Shown: one piece after another, positions 1 through 10,640 of the stretch
Layout of the letters: each line of letters starts with the position of its first letter
Position numbering within the stretch: the first letter of the stretch is position 1
NCBI GenBank assembly: GCA_003439945.1
Contig: QVRM01003996.1
Location: forward strand, 62,001 to 126,000
DNA: 64,000 bases
Source of the DNA: Dermanyssus gallinae
Taxonomy: Eukaryota; Arthropoda; Arachnida; Mesostigmata; Dermanyssidae
Direction of reading: 5' to 3'
Program-made: the position numbers and the translations under genes
The notes under the pieces: model-generated
The model's database searches: none
Told to the model about the DNA's origin: nothing
The model's input: only the letters and a program-made list of their open reading frames with translations

Positions 1-401
1 TGCGCCTCCCATGTGGGCGCTTGCCACAGGCTTCGGCAGGAGGCCAGCATTCGTGTATGGAGGATGGCAGGCCTCCCCTGTCGAGCTCTACGTTGCGTCA
101 TCGCCAGGCATGGATGGGGCCCCGCCGTTGTGTACAGTCTTTGCGTTGACTCAACCGGGACGACCGCGAGACAGATGGTCGTATCATCAGCAAGTGCAAG
201 AAGTGGCCAAGCGGCACAAGAGAACGTGCCCAAAGCAAACAAACACTGTCTACTACCGCTGAACAGCGTTAGCAACTCCAATAGGAACACAACAACAACA
301 AAAATGAAAACAACAGTACTAGCGACAACAACAACATTGACAATGATAAAATTCACTATCCACTTTAACAACAATCCACTATACACTAAAAACACCACTG
401 A
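1..401. other. Unassigned stretch with short CAA-rich patch
   Basis: I recognise no gene here. Positions 288-345 are rich in CAA/ACA triplets. The reading frames across this segment give no family resemblance I can name. Confidence 0.4.
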
Positions 402-700
402 CACCATGGATTTTAGACCGTTTGCCTTTGAGATCTTAGGGGGGGGGGCAGGTAAACTTACTGAGGGAGTTATTAATTACTTATGCAAGTGTCTAAGATT
501 GGCCACGGCAGACCTACGCGCTGGTGAATTTTTCCGGCAAAGGCTGTCATTGAATATACAACGCGGTAACGCCACGGCGGTGCTTGGTACCTTGTCCCGG
601 TGGTCGACACCAGGCATAGACCTAGGGCTGATGTAGTTTGTCGTCACGTTCGCTGGGGGACAATTGTTTACATCCCGTTATAAGTTAAATAAAACAAATG
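402..700 (+). pseudogene. 3' end fragment of RLE-type reverse transcriptase
   Basis: The plus frame at 405-636 reads FRPFAFEILGGG, then RQRLSLNIQRGNATAVLGTL. This is the same C-terminal block found at the end of the near-intact element at 25.1-27.8 kb (PLVLETLGGPG, then QRLSLAVQRGNAAAIMGTM). Only the last ~75 residues of the protein remain, as expected for a 5'-truncated non-LTR copy. A G-run at 440-448 interrupts the aligned block. An AATAAA-like signal follows near 688-695. The frame closes at the TAG near 636. It is a dead fragment. The family assignment rests on agreement between copies in this window. Confidence 0.65.
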
Positions 701-788
701 GTTCATCAACACCACTGACTACACTATCCACTAACGCCACATAACCTACAATACCCGTTAAGACGCAACGATCCGGGAAGGGCTGCAT

Positions 789-1190
789 ATGGACGGAACT
801 CGATCGAAGACCGACACTGTGCAACTGTTGCCTATTGCGAAATACGCGACGGCAGAAACCACCGATGTCCTAGACAACCTCGTAGACGAGATCAGACGAT
901 TTGTAACAAGAAATAAAGCCAATCCTATTGTAGGAGGCTTTGATGCAGCTGTGGTGGGAGGGGGAAGTCGACGTTCGAACGGAAGAGGTTCGGGGGTTGT
1001 TAGAATTGTTAACTCTCGCTGTGTGGCGGCGCACCGTCGTGCCGGAACCAGAATCTTATACGAACGCTGTCCGGGACGCTTTTCAACAATTGCGGTAACG
1101 TTTGGCTCAGGAACGTGCGATAGGCAGCTGCATCTAATCTAGAGGGTAGTCATCCACCATGCCCGCCCAGACATTTATCGAGAAGCGATC
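789..1190 (+). pseudogene. Decayed AP-endonuclease domain of a LINE
   Basis: The frame at 789-1140 contains LDNLVDEIRRFV, NPIVGGFDAA, SRRSNGRG and GRFSTIAVTFGS. These match, in order, the pattern of the apurinic endonuclease domain of R1/Jockey-type retrotransposons: a helix before the GDFNA motif, the GS..TNGRG block, and a ST-D-VT-L-S block. The catalytic GDFN is damaged (GGFDA). No reverse transcriptase follows before 1.7 kb, so only the endonuclease segment survives. The R1-versus-Jockey choice is uncertain. Confidence 0.5.
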
Positions 1191-1689
1191 TTGACGTCTA
1201 TGCTCGTGAGTCATAAGAATGTCCATACATCTAGAACGCTGGTGACGCCGCTTCTGGCAATTCCTAACATATTTACACGCGGGCAAGGAAGGCTCTGCAA
1301 TTGCTACAAAACATGTTTAAAGCTTGACGGACGAAACTTTGAGCACTTCTCAAAATAAAAAATGCTGGTAGGTTTCTGAAAGAGTGCGAATAGTTTATTT
1401 GCCGGAACAGGACGAAATGCTGGCAAGTATACACGCCTTCACCATCGATATAGGCTGTCGAAAAGCTTATTTGCTCGGAAACTACGCAATGCAGCACCAT
1501 TACTTTGGTGCAAAAATGATGAACGTAATGGCAAAAGTTTGCGGTTCTGCACGTAGAATTTTCAACGTAACAACGTATCGACTTTTTATGACTTTCCTAT
1601 ATCAGGCAATTCGCTTTTCGCTAGCTTGAGTCGTGTGTATGTATGTAAAGGTACTGTTGCGAGATAACTAGTTCGTTCATACATGTCGT
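1191..1689. other. Unassigned AT-rich spacer
   Basis: No gene, repeat family or RNA is recognised in this stretch. Short open frames on both strands lack any conserved motif. Confidence 0.4.
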
Positions 1690-2835
1690 ATTCGCGAGAA
1701 AATTCTGTTTCTTTTGAGGAGCATATAACTCTGAGCAGAAAATGCGGCATACTTGTTTAGAAGGTAATTCGCAAAAATTAAGTTATTTTTTAGCCTTTAC
1801 GCCAGTACCTGAAAATTGTACGACAAAAAACCCTACGTCTATTCACAGCGCTTAAAACTAATATATTCAAATGCGCATTTCAGTGTGATCATTTTGGTAT
1901 TAAATATATGGCATTGTTAATCGAAATTGCGGAGTAATTAAGATTTTTCGGAGGGCATGTCGAGAATGAGGACATGCATAAATGACTTTGTCGCAGAATG
2001 ATTTGAAGAGCGATATAGGAAATTGTAGAGCTCGTTAAAGCAAAAAATCCAATGGAACATGCTTTCTAAGAAGTTTTGTTTCAGAGTGAGAGTAATATTA
2101 CTAAAATCCTTGACGCTGATGTTGTTGCCTGACATAGGAGGACAAAATGTGAAATTGCGAGACAACCAGTCGTTCTATAGAGAAACTAAGCATATCGTCG
2201 TATTCGTTAACGAAAGTTCTGCTTCTCAGCAGAAAAGAATAAGAGCATATAGCGCCGCCTAGAAAATGCAACAGGGTCGTTAAGAAAACAATTTGCCAAA
2301 AAAATGAGGTAATTTTATTAGCTTTCACGCCTAATACCTTAAAATCATTACCCTACGATCATTCACAGTCAAAGTACATTCAAGCACATGCGCATTTCAT
2401 GGCAACCATTTTAATACTAAAAACAGCTATTGCAGAGTAATCGAGATTGAGTGCATGCACAAATGACCTATTCTATCAGATAGATCACTCTAGGCAAGTT
2501 ATGCATACGCTCAATCTCGGCATGCCCTCCGGAAAATATCAATTACTCCGCAACCTATAGCTCGCCTCGCCATAGGTTTGGTACTAAAATGATCACAATA
2601 AAATACGCCTTTGCCTGGGTGTGTTAGCCTCGAGCGGTGTAAATGGTTGTAGGGTTATGATTTTGAGGTCGGCGTGAAGGCTACAAAGCCTTCATGTTTG
2701 CGAATTCTCTTCTAAACGACTATATCGCCTTTCTGCTCAGCATTATATTATGTTCTTGGGAAAAAACATAATTTTCTCACGAACACGGCGATGTGCTTAG
2801 TTTTTGTATGGGGAGAACTAATTGTGGTAAAACAA
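1690..2835. repeat. Palindromic foldback repeat, two partial copies
   Basis: The segment contains arms also found at 33.4 and 42.7-44.3 kb. Shared blocks are AATTGTAGAGCTCGTTAAAGC (near 2021), a stretch of about 400 bases from there to 2420, and the centre with TTCGGAGGGCATG (1950-1965) or its inverted form GGCATGCCCTCCGG (2518-2532). An inverted repeat (GAGATTGAGTGCATGCAC near 2443 against GCATACGCTCAATCTCGGCATG near 2503) marks the palindrome centre. One partial copy (1690-1985) is followed directly by a fuller copy (2005-2835). No transposase frame is visible, so it is probably non-autonomous. Confidence 0.7.
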
Positions 2836-2886
2836 CGTCTCTTCAATGAAGCTGCCTACGACACGACTTGAACTCCTCTAAACGTC

Positions 2887-3545
2887 GTGTCCGCCAAGGA
2901 TTCAGTTGCCTGGTTACACGCGCTCCCCAGTTCCCCCATAGGTGCACTTCTTGATGACGAGACCATCCGCATAGCAGTAGGCATACGACTAGAGGCAGAC
3001 CTAGTTAGTCCTCATCGGTGTCAATGTGATCACCCTGTCGACAAACTAGGACATCACGGCCTACCGTGCATCATTAGCGTAGAAAGATGCCGAGAAATGC
3101 CGCTAATAATGAGACATTCAGCAGAGCCCTTAGGTCATGCGGTCGTCCGTGCATCCTTGAACCCCCCAGACTTCTACGCGGAGAACGGCAGGCGTCCGAG
3201 ACGGGATGACACTTGCACCCTTCGGGCAAGGCCGTTACCGACTTCTTAGACTCTTCTATGATCGGTGGCGGCTGACCCGAAGTTGACTACGCAGCCTACC
3301 TTGCCGAGATGAGTAAGTTGAGAAAATACTCATCAATCGGGTATCTCCATAGATTCTGCCCTTTCATTCGCGTTTCAAGACTTCGGTGCTCCTAGCAGGA
3401 CGGACCAGGCAGCTGATCCGCAAAGTCGGCACTTTGTTGGACCTGTCATTCGATGATAGCAGGTCGTCGTCCTTTCTTAAACAACGTCTAGGTATTGACA
3501 TACAATGTAGAAACGCTACCTTCCGTTCGAGGCACACTTCGTAAA
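2887..3545 (+). pseudogene. C-terminal zinc and RLE part of reverse transcriptase
   Basis: The plus frame 2887-3249 shows LHALPSSPIGALLDDETIR, then HRCQCDHPVDKLGHHG (a C-x-C...H...C zinc-binding block), then GRRPRRDDT, a degenerate PD-(D/E)XK nuclease core. The following 3300-3545, in other frames, continues with LRKYSSIGY and a remnant of the terminal QRL...GNAT block. The order (thumb, zinc block, nuclease, QRL block) matches the near-intact copy at 25.1-27.8 kb. Frameshifts and loss of the catalytic Asp make it inactive. It is closer to the 5.8 and 15.7 kb copies (shared KLGHHGL) than to the 25 kb copy, so at least two subfamilies exist. Confidence 0.7.
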
Positions 3546-3810
3546 TAGTCTCGGCCTGGCCTCATCGAAACGGACACGTGACAGTCACAATGCATGCCCG
3601 CTAGGTACATTGGCTTAGCTAATCTTATTTGATATGTGTAACATAAACATAGTGTATTGTACGAAAAATAAATTTTGCTAATTATATATTATATATATAC
3701 ACGTCGTATATATGCAGGTGCGTGTGCATATGTATGGAGCAAAGTTATATTACATGTACGCGATCTTGCCACCATGGCTATGTTAAGCGGGGGCGGGGGG
3801 GGGGGGGGCA
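3546..3810. other. AT-rich spacer with G-run
   Basis: No gene is seen. It contains short TA runs near 3680-3700 and a nearly pure G tract at 3789-3808 (one C), next to the left target-site duplication of the SINE that follows. Confidence 0.5.
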
Positions 3811-4020
3811 TGGTGGCGACAGAAAAAAATCCTTTCGGGGCTGACTCTCAGCCAAGATTTAACGTCTATGGGACTGCTTTGCGCATTGCTTCATAGACGG
3901 ACCCCTCATAAATACAAATGTGCAACGGGGCTCAAACCCGCCGCGCACCTCCTATGTGTCTGCTCCGGTCGCGAGGCGCAGACGCATGCCACCACGCTAC
4001 CGGGCTCGGTAGTGGCGACA
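3811..4020 (-). mobile_element. tRNA-derived SINE, family B, copy 1
   Basis: On the minus strand the element begins near 4009 with a tRNA-like head: box A TAGCGTGGTGGC and a box B close to GGTTTGAGCCC. It continues through a conserved body (GTCCGTCTATGAAGCAATGC, AAATCTTGGCTGAGAGTCAGC) and ends in an A/T-rich tail near 3824. Flanking direct repeats TGGTGGCGACA (3811-3821) and TAGTGGCGACA (4010-4020) match at 10 of 11 bases and are a credible target-site duplication. This shows retrotransposition by borrowed LINE machinery. The LINE partner is not identified. The same family recurs at 20.98, 54.46 and 56.49 kb. Confidence 0.85.
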
Positions 4021-4398
4021 AGCAGCCGATAAGTATAGTGTGCCGCGCCGTCACAGTAACAATTGTGGTTGTTTTATTCGTATTCGCTCCTACCTGTAGT
4101 GATTACAAATATCAATTGTAGCAGTAACATGATAATCGATGGTAAACGCGGACTACGACGAGACAGGCAATAGCTATAAGTATTGCTGTCGTCCGGATCC
4201 CAGCTTGGGTTTTGTCATTACTGCCGCTTCGATTGTTGTTGTCGTTGTTATGCGCTGTTATTATGGTTGTTGTTGTTTTTGTTTTTATGATTGATGTTGT
4301 CATTGTCGTTGCCGCTGTCGCGCTGTTAATGTTGTCGAACACACATTGAGTGGTATTATTGATATTATTTACTTTACCTGCTAAAATTAAGCAGCTAA
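4021..4398. repeat. GTT/TTG-rich low-complexity tract
   Basis: Positions 4225-4335 are built largely of GTT and TTG triplets (CAA on the other strand), like the CAA arrays elsewhere. Open frames here are by-products of the triplet bias. A short (TA) run lies at 4403-4418. Confidence 0.6.
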
Positions 4399-4418
4399 AC
4401 ACATATATATATATATAT

Positions 4419-5095
4419 GTTGTAGGCACGGGTGTCATGCGCCTGAGACGTTGGCTCATGTCGCTCAGATGTGCGATACAACACACAAACAAACTATAAA
4501 AAGACATGACGTCTGTGGTCGCGTAGCGCGTCTTCTCCGCGAGAGGGGATATGAGGTGGTTCGTGAGCGAGTATTCCGTCGACCGGGCGCACCGGGTCTA
4601 CGGCCCGACCTCGTAATAACAACACCTACCGAGGTCTGGGTTTTAGATGCCGAGATTTGCGGCCCGAACCGGGACCTGGCAAAAGCGCGGCAGGACAAGA
4701 TCACCAAATATGACGTCGAGTTCCTAAGAGAGGCGCTCCCCGACCCGCAAAGCCTCGCAGATTCGGATCCATCACTATCTCTATGAGTGGTGTATGGGAC
4801 TCCAAATCTGCGAGTACGCTCTTGGGGCTCGGCGTCAGGAAGAGGAATCTTATGGATCTTACCGTCTTAACGTTGCAAGGAACCTTGAGGATATACCGCT
4901 CGCACCGGGTCCATAAGAGCGGGGGCTACCATCAAGCAAGGACACGGACAGCTGATTCTTAACCTCACGTGACACCTTTTTACCACCATTTTTATTAAGG
5001 CGAGCACTGCCGAGTGTGTCAACGTATTGTCAAAGATTAATAAATCATCACAATATTTTCTTTATACATCTCACACATTGCATCTCTCTCTCTAG
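4419..5095 (+). pseudogene. 5'-truncated R2/R4-like retrotransposon 3' end
   Basis: The open frame begins directly after a (TA)8 run. It shows an intact CCHC block (Cys at 4421 and 4433, His at 4457, Cys at 4472), then IKRHDVCGRVARLL, then the restriction-like endonuclease core RPDLVI (4601-4618) and WVLDAEI (4637-4657), then KITKYD. In R2/R4-clade elements this region carries the PD-(D/E)XK nuclease that nicks the target. A frameshift near 4780 moves the conserved C-terminal tail (LGLGVRKRNL, LTVLTLQGTLRIY) to another frame. The 3' untranslated part (4960-5060) recurs as a short copy at 41.17 kb, also in (TA)n. Everything upstream of the CCHC block is missing. Assignment to R4/Dong rather than R2 proper is inferred from the (TA)n context. 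Confidence 0.75.
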
Positions 5096-5677
5096 ATATA
5101 TATAGCTTGACTGGAACAGAAATTAGATAAATTGAAGGCTCAGTTGGCGCAGAGCCATGACAACTGGGGCACGGGGTAAACAGCAAAGCTCTAAAGGATT
5201 ACTTATTAGATTAAAAAAACATCAATAGATACGCCAAGGTCAGGTAGACGACTCGCAGCAAGCGAACACCTTATTGACTTGCTCGCAGTCGAACACAAAT
5301 CGGATGCAATGAAAGCAGAAGCTAATATTAGCTTCGGTAGTAGACAGCTTTGCTGGATCAAATATAGATCCCAGAAAAACTCAGCCTATTGAAAGAAACC
5401 GATTAGAATGACGGCCTATATTACGTAACGGCGTAGTCTAGGAGACTAGTGCGCTAGCCATGATTGCCGTTTCTATCTCACTTGTTGATCGAATCTTATT
5501 TGAGTAATGTTCATTGAGCATAGATAATCATACCGCTCAGAGGCAGTGCCTTTGCTGCTAAAGAGACAGTTGGCAATCGATGTTTTAGCATGCCCGCTTA
5601 TGCTGCCGCTCTAGACGCCCCTATATATAGACGGTAGCATGTGTGTTTAAACATACATGCCAAGCGAACAATGAATT
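5096..5677. other. Unassigned spacer
   Basis: No gene or repeat family is recognised. Base composition is mixed and frames are short. Confidence 0.4.
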
Positions 5678-5710
5678 TATATATATATATATATGTATTT
5701 CGTATAACGC

Positions 5711-5770
<60 letters not shown>

Positions 5771-5772
5771 AT
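5678..5772. repeat. (TA)n microsatellite
   Basis: An alternating TA tract, broken once by GTATTTCGTATAACGCAT near 5694-5711. Confidence 0.95.
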
Positions 5773-5816
5773 CATTACACATATCACGAATAATTATCTA
5801 AGCCAATGTGCCTAGA

Positions 5817-6660
5817 GGGCGTGTATTGTGACTATCACGTGTTTGCTTCAATGAGGCCAGGCCGAGACGACTTTAGAAGTGTGTCCCGAAAGGAGGCAAC
5901 GTTTTCCCGTTGTATGTAAAGGTCGTTGTTTAGACAGGGACGACTACCTGCTTTCACCGAATGACAGGTTCACAAAGTGCCGACTTTGCGGATCAACTTC
6001 CTGATCCGAACACCAGGAGCACCCAAGGTTTCAAGCGTAGGAATATCCCACTGACGAGTATTTTCTTAGCTGGTCTCCGCAAGGTGGGCTGCATTACCAT
6101 CTAGGATGCGCTGGGGAGTCCGTAGGGGATGCGTCCTAAACAGCATTTGCCTTGCTTCAAGGGGTCTGCGTGTCATCTCGTAGGGAAGCCTGCCGTCTTA
6201 GGCCTGAGGGTTCAAGGATGCACGAACGAGCGCTTGACCCTGAAGGCTCTGATGAAGGTCTCATTAATTGCGGCGTGTTTAGGGCGTCCTCTTTCGCTAA
6301 TGATACACGATAGACCGTGATGTCCCAGTTTGTCCCAGGCCTACTGCTATGCGAATCGTGCCGTCATCAAGAAGGGTACCTATAGCGGTCACGGTGTTTA
6401 GGCGCGCTCTGGTCGTGTCAGGCTAAGCGGTTTCGAAACTGGCCGACTCCCGTTGTATCTAAAAGAAGGATTGCCCTGTTTTCTGTGTTTTTTCATCCAT
6501 TCCCAGGTTAATGTGCGAGCGAATAGACCATCCTCATGGTACCAAGGGTTCAGCGGGCCCCGAAGGAGTCTACCAGATCCTTGATACCAAGACAAAAACA
6601 AAGTTGGTGCTGAGGGTTCCCCCTGCTGCAGCCCTGTGGCGGACGAAATCACTTGCTTAG
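5817..6660 (-). pseudogene. Internally deleted RLE-type reverse transcriptase
   Basis: Reading on the minus strand, 6652-6398 contains the reverse transcriptase core GLQQGEPSAPTLF and NPWYHEDG. These are degenerate forms of GVQQGDPLGPPLF and NLWYLDDG in the copy at 25-27.8 kb. At 6320-5820 come DKLGHHGLSC (zinc block), KHAAINETF and the nuclease region in shifted frames. RT core and zinc block are only about 60 bases apart here, against roughly 900 in the better copy, so a large internal deletion has joined them. The second catalytic Asp pair is changed (YHEDG for YLDDG). It is inactive. Confidence 0.65.
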
Positions 6661-6849
6661 GCAGGACCAGATGGGAAGAATGCTAATATGCGAGCCCGAC
6701 GTGGTGCACTAGATGAGAGGCGGGGGATGCAACAACAACTGCTGAGAGTACACGGGTAAGAGCCTCGGCCACTTGTTTCCTGATTGACTTTGGTACAATC
6801 CGAACCATGGCGTATGACGTTACTCTGGGTTGAGCTGTGCGATCATAAT

Positions 6850-8613
6850 CACTCATGAGTGCATGATCCGTCCTTGATTGTCCATGGCGGTATCAGCTGT
6901 AACAGCTCTTTTAATAGCTTTAATAGCTCTAATAAGGCCTTGAACTTGGCTGATAAATCTGGGGTTAAGCCTGAAGAAATCTGAGGCAGTCCGAAGAAGG
7001 TGCTTTTGAGGCCAAGCACAGACTGGGTCGCTTTACGTGTGAGCTTGACGGGTGTTTTGATTCGGCGATGCCTTACAACGGGCGTCCTCTGAAGGGACCG
7101 TCCTGTCAACTTTCCGTCCATTTCTAGCAGGGATTAACATGGGAGCCGGGATTAGCCGCTGTGGGGTAAGGTCATCGTGTGCTTAAAAGATCCGCAGACG
7201 ATGCTAGCGTAAGAAGTTTGTTTTGAAGCCTAAGGTGTGTCTTCTACAGACAGGATTAATACGGATAACATGTCGATGATCTCGGTCCTCGAACGCAGCA
7301 CCTTCACCGTTGCAGTGTGTGGGCTTTGAGTGATTTTTGGTTTCTTTCCCAAAGGTAAGCCAAGCGAGGACAGGCAGATGAACCCGCCGCGTGAGCACCA
7401 CGACAGTTCACACATCTTGCTTAATTGGGCTTGCTGCTAAGTGCCGCATTTCTTGCATATCTGGAGCAAGGTGCAACTGCCGGCGAAGTGTCCCGACCTC
7501 AGACACTTGTGACATAACTTGGGTTAGTCGGGCTCGAAATTTTCTTGATGAGTTTGGTATTTAAGAAATACGGATGACGAAGGTTGGGGCGTAAAGGAAA
7601 AAAATTACCTTACCAAGCATAACTCTCGCTTCGTTTTGCATGTGCGACAAGCTTTTCACGTGATTGACGCCAAATGGCGACAACTCGCGTAGTATCTACT
7701 GAGCAAGATGGCTTAGTGGCAAAAGCCTTTGCCCTGCATTCGGGAGGTTTGGGTTCGAGACCCAGACGGGCCACTCCTAAATTGGTTTTCATGGTTGCCA
7801 ATTTAAAACAAGGTGAATGCCGGAGTGGATTAAAAATCGACCATGATCGAAAAAAGAACGGGGAGCACAGATGTCTCAATTAAAAGAGATGGTGCATTAC
7901 CATCCAACCAATTTTTTTAAGTTTATCTTTTCTTTGTGATTGATACTGAAACACCGTGTATCCTGACCCTAACGACCGATAGGAATGAGCTATGTGTTAC
8001 CATCGGTAGGTTCCCTAGAGCTGAAACCGGTAACACTCGGTATGCGTCGTCAATTCGAAAAAGCCACACGATAATGGGCCTCCTGTCACCGAATATTCTG
8101 CATCTGGAAGCCACGTCGTGTATGTGTCTATACGTCGATTATAGCAAGCCTTTAAGGAAACTCTGCTGAGGCTTCGTCTTTGGATGATTCTCGTCGGATA
8201 ATCACCTTGAATCGACATACTCTTCTTTAGTTTGGCTAGGCTCTCTTTCTCGCGGGACGCAGTCAGTTTTTCCCTGCGGGTTACTACACAAGTAAACTTG
8301 TCGTCATTTGTGTCTCAACGGCCTTGTTATTACCAGCCCTATTGCGCTTGGAGCTTATGGTGCGCTCTTCTGCCGTGACGCTCCCACCATTTGGCCCAGG
8401 CGCAGGGGTGTTTTGTAATAATGGGCTCGGTTCACCGGAAACTTTTATCACCGGCGCCTCGTGGGTGTTTGCTGCAACTCCCTTCAGGGCATCGGCGTGA
8501 TCAGCACACGCACTCGCTTCGGCTGAGTCTTGTCGTAGCCTGGATATATCCAGAATGGGCGGCGGAGCAGTACTACCCTTCTTGCTGGGCGGCATCGTGG
8601 CCCTTGCAGGCAA
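6850..8613 (-). pseudogene. LINE ORF1 (gag-like) with zinc knuckles, split by a SINE
   Basis: On the minus strand the frame opens with an ATG at 8613 and a Pro/Ser/Ala-rich N-terminus (8613-8284). A segment with FKVIIRRESSKDEASAEF follows near 8205-8160. After the SINE at 7701-7858 come zinc knuckles CHKCLRSGHFAGSC (7472-7515) and CVNCRGAHAAGSSACP (7366-7412). The end is a Leu-rich tail (LLELLKLLKELLQLIP, near 6895-6945). This order (low-complexity N-terminus, nucleic-acid-binding domain, CCHC knuckles, Leu-rich tail) is typical of ORF1 of Jockey-superfamily LINEs. Several frameshifts and the SINE insertion have inactivated it. The exact clade is not determined, and no ORF2 follows in order. 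Confidence 0.6.
7701..7858 (+). mobile_element. tRNA-derived SINE, family A, copy 1
   Basis: The head carries box A TGGCTTAGTGGC and box B GGGTTCGAGACCC with a perfect T-arm (TGGG...CCCA). After the tRNA-like part comes a body shared with the copy at 9.54 kb (AAATTGG-TTTCATGG, CCAATTT, AATGCCGGA-TGGATT, CCATGA) and an A-rich end. The element sits inside a LINE ORF1 relic and so is younger than it. No clear target-site duplication is seen. Confidence 0.8.
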
Positions 8614-9539
8614 TCGATAAGAATCAAGTTGAAATTTTCAACTAAGTAAAACGAAAAATACAATCAATGCAATTCAAACGACTGAAAACTTATTTACAGT
8701 CCGGCGGAACGTGCGCGTGTTGAACCCACGTAGTTTCCGTGCAAGTCGGCGTTCTCCCGTCTTGACCATGAAGTCCGATACTTGCGTGCCGGGCTCTCAC
8801 GCTAGGAGACCGCGAAGCAACGCCAAGCTTAAGCAAATGCCCGTTGTACTGACGTTGTAAATCAAACGCGATGCACCAACGATCATTGTAGATAATATAG
8901 TTGTTTTATTGGTGAGTAGTTCGTCAAAATAGACCTTTTATTTTATTAAAAAATTAATCAAATTGAATTAAGGACGAAAACAAATCCTCCCAGTTCCCGT
9001 AAGTTTAATAAATACGTTGCAATTGCTTGAAGTACATACTTCGCCTCAGCTTTCTTCGCTAGTGACGTTACCAGTCACCTTGCTCAAACAAGCGTCTTTA
9101 CGTCGACAACTACTTCTTCGCAATTTTCTTATGTTTTAAATATTTAATTATTTTTAAAAGTTTTATTAGTAGATTACCGTGTTTATGGTTTTTAACAATT
9201 TAGGTTAATTATATTATTTATTTTCATTGAGAATGAATTTTCTGTAAGGTCTGAAAGTGCCCAAATCTCACGAAACGGCGCTTTGTGACCCGTTATGCAG
9301 TACATAGTTTTCATCGTGTAGCGTGTAGAATAGTGGGAACTATGTATCTGTAGCAAATGTGAATGACCGTGCAAGTCCGGCAATCTAATTCACTAAATAT
9401 GCTTGACTTAGTGAATTAAAGTGTTGTTTTAGTATATTTATATTTAATTTGATACTCCACAAGGACGGAAAAAACAAAACGATGAATTATTCTTCCGAAT
9501 CCTAGTACATCATAAATCGTAATATAGGCCGTAAAAACC
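8614..9539. other. Unassigned AT-rich spacer
   Basis: The stretch directly 5' of the ORF1 relic (8614-8860, minus) may hold its 5' leader. The rest is AT-rich and featureless. Confidence 0.35.
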
Positions 9540-9688
9540 GAGCAAGATGGCTTAGTGGCAAAGCCTTTGCCTTGCATTCGAGAGGACTGGGTTCGAGACC
9601 CAGACCGGCCACTCTTAAATTGGTTTGCATGGTTTCCAATTTAGACAAGGTAAATGCCGGAATGGATTCAAAAAATAGCCATGACATG
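9540..9688 (+). mobile_element. tRNA-derived SINE, family A, copy 2
   Basis: It has the same structure as the copy at 7.7 kb: box A TGGCTTAGTGGC, D-stem GGCT...AGCC, box B GGGTTCGAGACCC, and a T-stem CTGGG...CCCAG. The unrelated body (TTAAATTGG, CCAATTTAGACAAGGTAAATG, GGAATGGATT) and an A-rich tail follow. The body and the poor acceptor and anticodon stems argue against a working tRNA gene. Confidence 0.8.
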
Positions 9689-10408
9689 AAAAAACCGTAC
9701 ACGGGTCTTACGGAAAATCTAGAAAAAAAGGTTTTTCTACCTCCGACCTAAAGTTTTCTAGACTTACCACGCACACGCATTGTCAAGCTCTTTTATGCGC
9801 TTACTCTTTCTCTTTATTTAAGCTGACAACTATGGGCCTACCTACAAAATTAAAATCCATCTCATAGTTTAATCTTGTTACCCTCCTTATTGTCTATGCG
9901 CGTTATTCTATAAGCGAAACGGTGCGTCAAATCCCAACGTTCACATCTCCCTAACGAAATTGCCTTATTTGCTCAATTTGAGTTTGGGATTTGCCAAACA
10001 AAAAGCGTTGCAATGTTGCAATCTGCGGCGGGTTTACTACTAGCGCTGTGTGCGGGCATTAACGCGCAATTGGCTACATCTATTTGCGTTGCGAAAGCCT
10101 TTGTTTTCCTATTCCCCATCACATTTGTGAACTTTTCATGCTGGTTTGACTTTAATGATTCGCAACCATCGTCAGTCACAAGCGTACACCTGTTCATGCG
10201 GGTTTCGCTATCCTTAGAACATTACCTACGTCTCGAAACACAGCAAATTTCATATCGAGACTATTCGTCGTTGTGGCATACGTAAACCTAAACTTAGTCA
10301 ATAGTTTTCACCGGTTCCAAACATGAGCCTTCCGCCCTTGCGTTGATGACCTGTCAGTAAGTACAAGACTGAAATGTAATTATTTGATAACAATAGAAAT
10401 ACCCTTTA

Positions 10409-10411
<3 letters not shown>
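9689..10411. other. Unassigned spacer
   Basis: No gene or repeat family is recognised. Confidence 0.35.

Positions 10412-10484
<73 letters not shown>
10412..10484. repeat. (TA)n microsatellite
   Basis: About 36 uninterrupted TA units. Confidence 0.97.
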
Positions 10485-10487
<3 letters not shown>

Positions 10488-10640
10488 TGTTGTAACAATC
10501 TATTTCCTCAAGGCTCTTTGGCGCCCACTGGGCGAGCAAATGCAGTCTGGCACTTCTTTGCGTGATACTGAGCGCATTCCTGCGAGCAGAACCAGCAGCG
10601 TTCCTACCTTCACCTGGTGAGGTCCCTGAGTGGAACACAC
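10485..10640 (-). other. GC-richer segment abutting (TA)n, possible element tail
   Basis: A locally GC-rich block reads on the minus strand with an open frame (FHSGTSPGEGRNAAGSARR..., 10638-10500) that runs into the (TA)n tract. It looks like the 3' tail of a retroelement inserted at the tract, but I cannot name a family. Confidence 0.2.

Noticed and set aside
9541..9614. A tRNA gene
   Set aside because: The boxes and T-arm are tRNA-like, but acceptor and anticodon stems pair poorly and the same non-tRNA body follows in another copy, so it is a SINE head.
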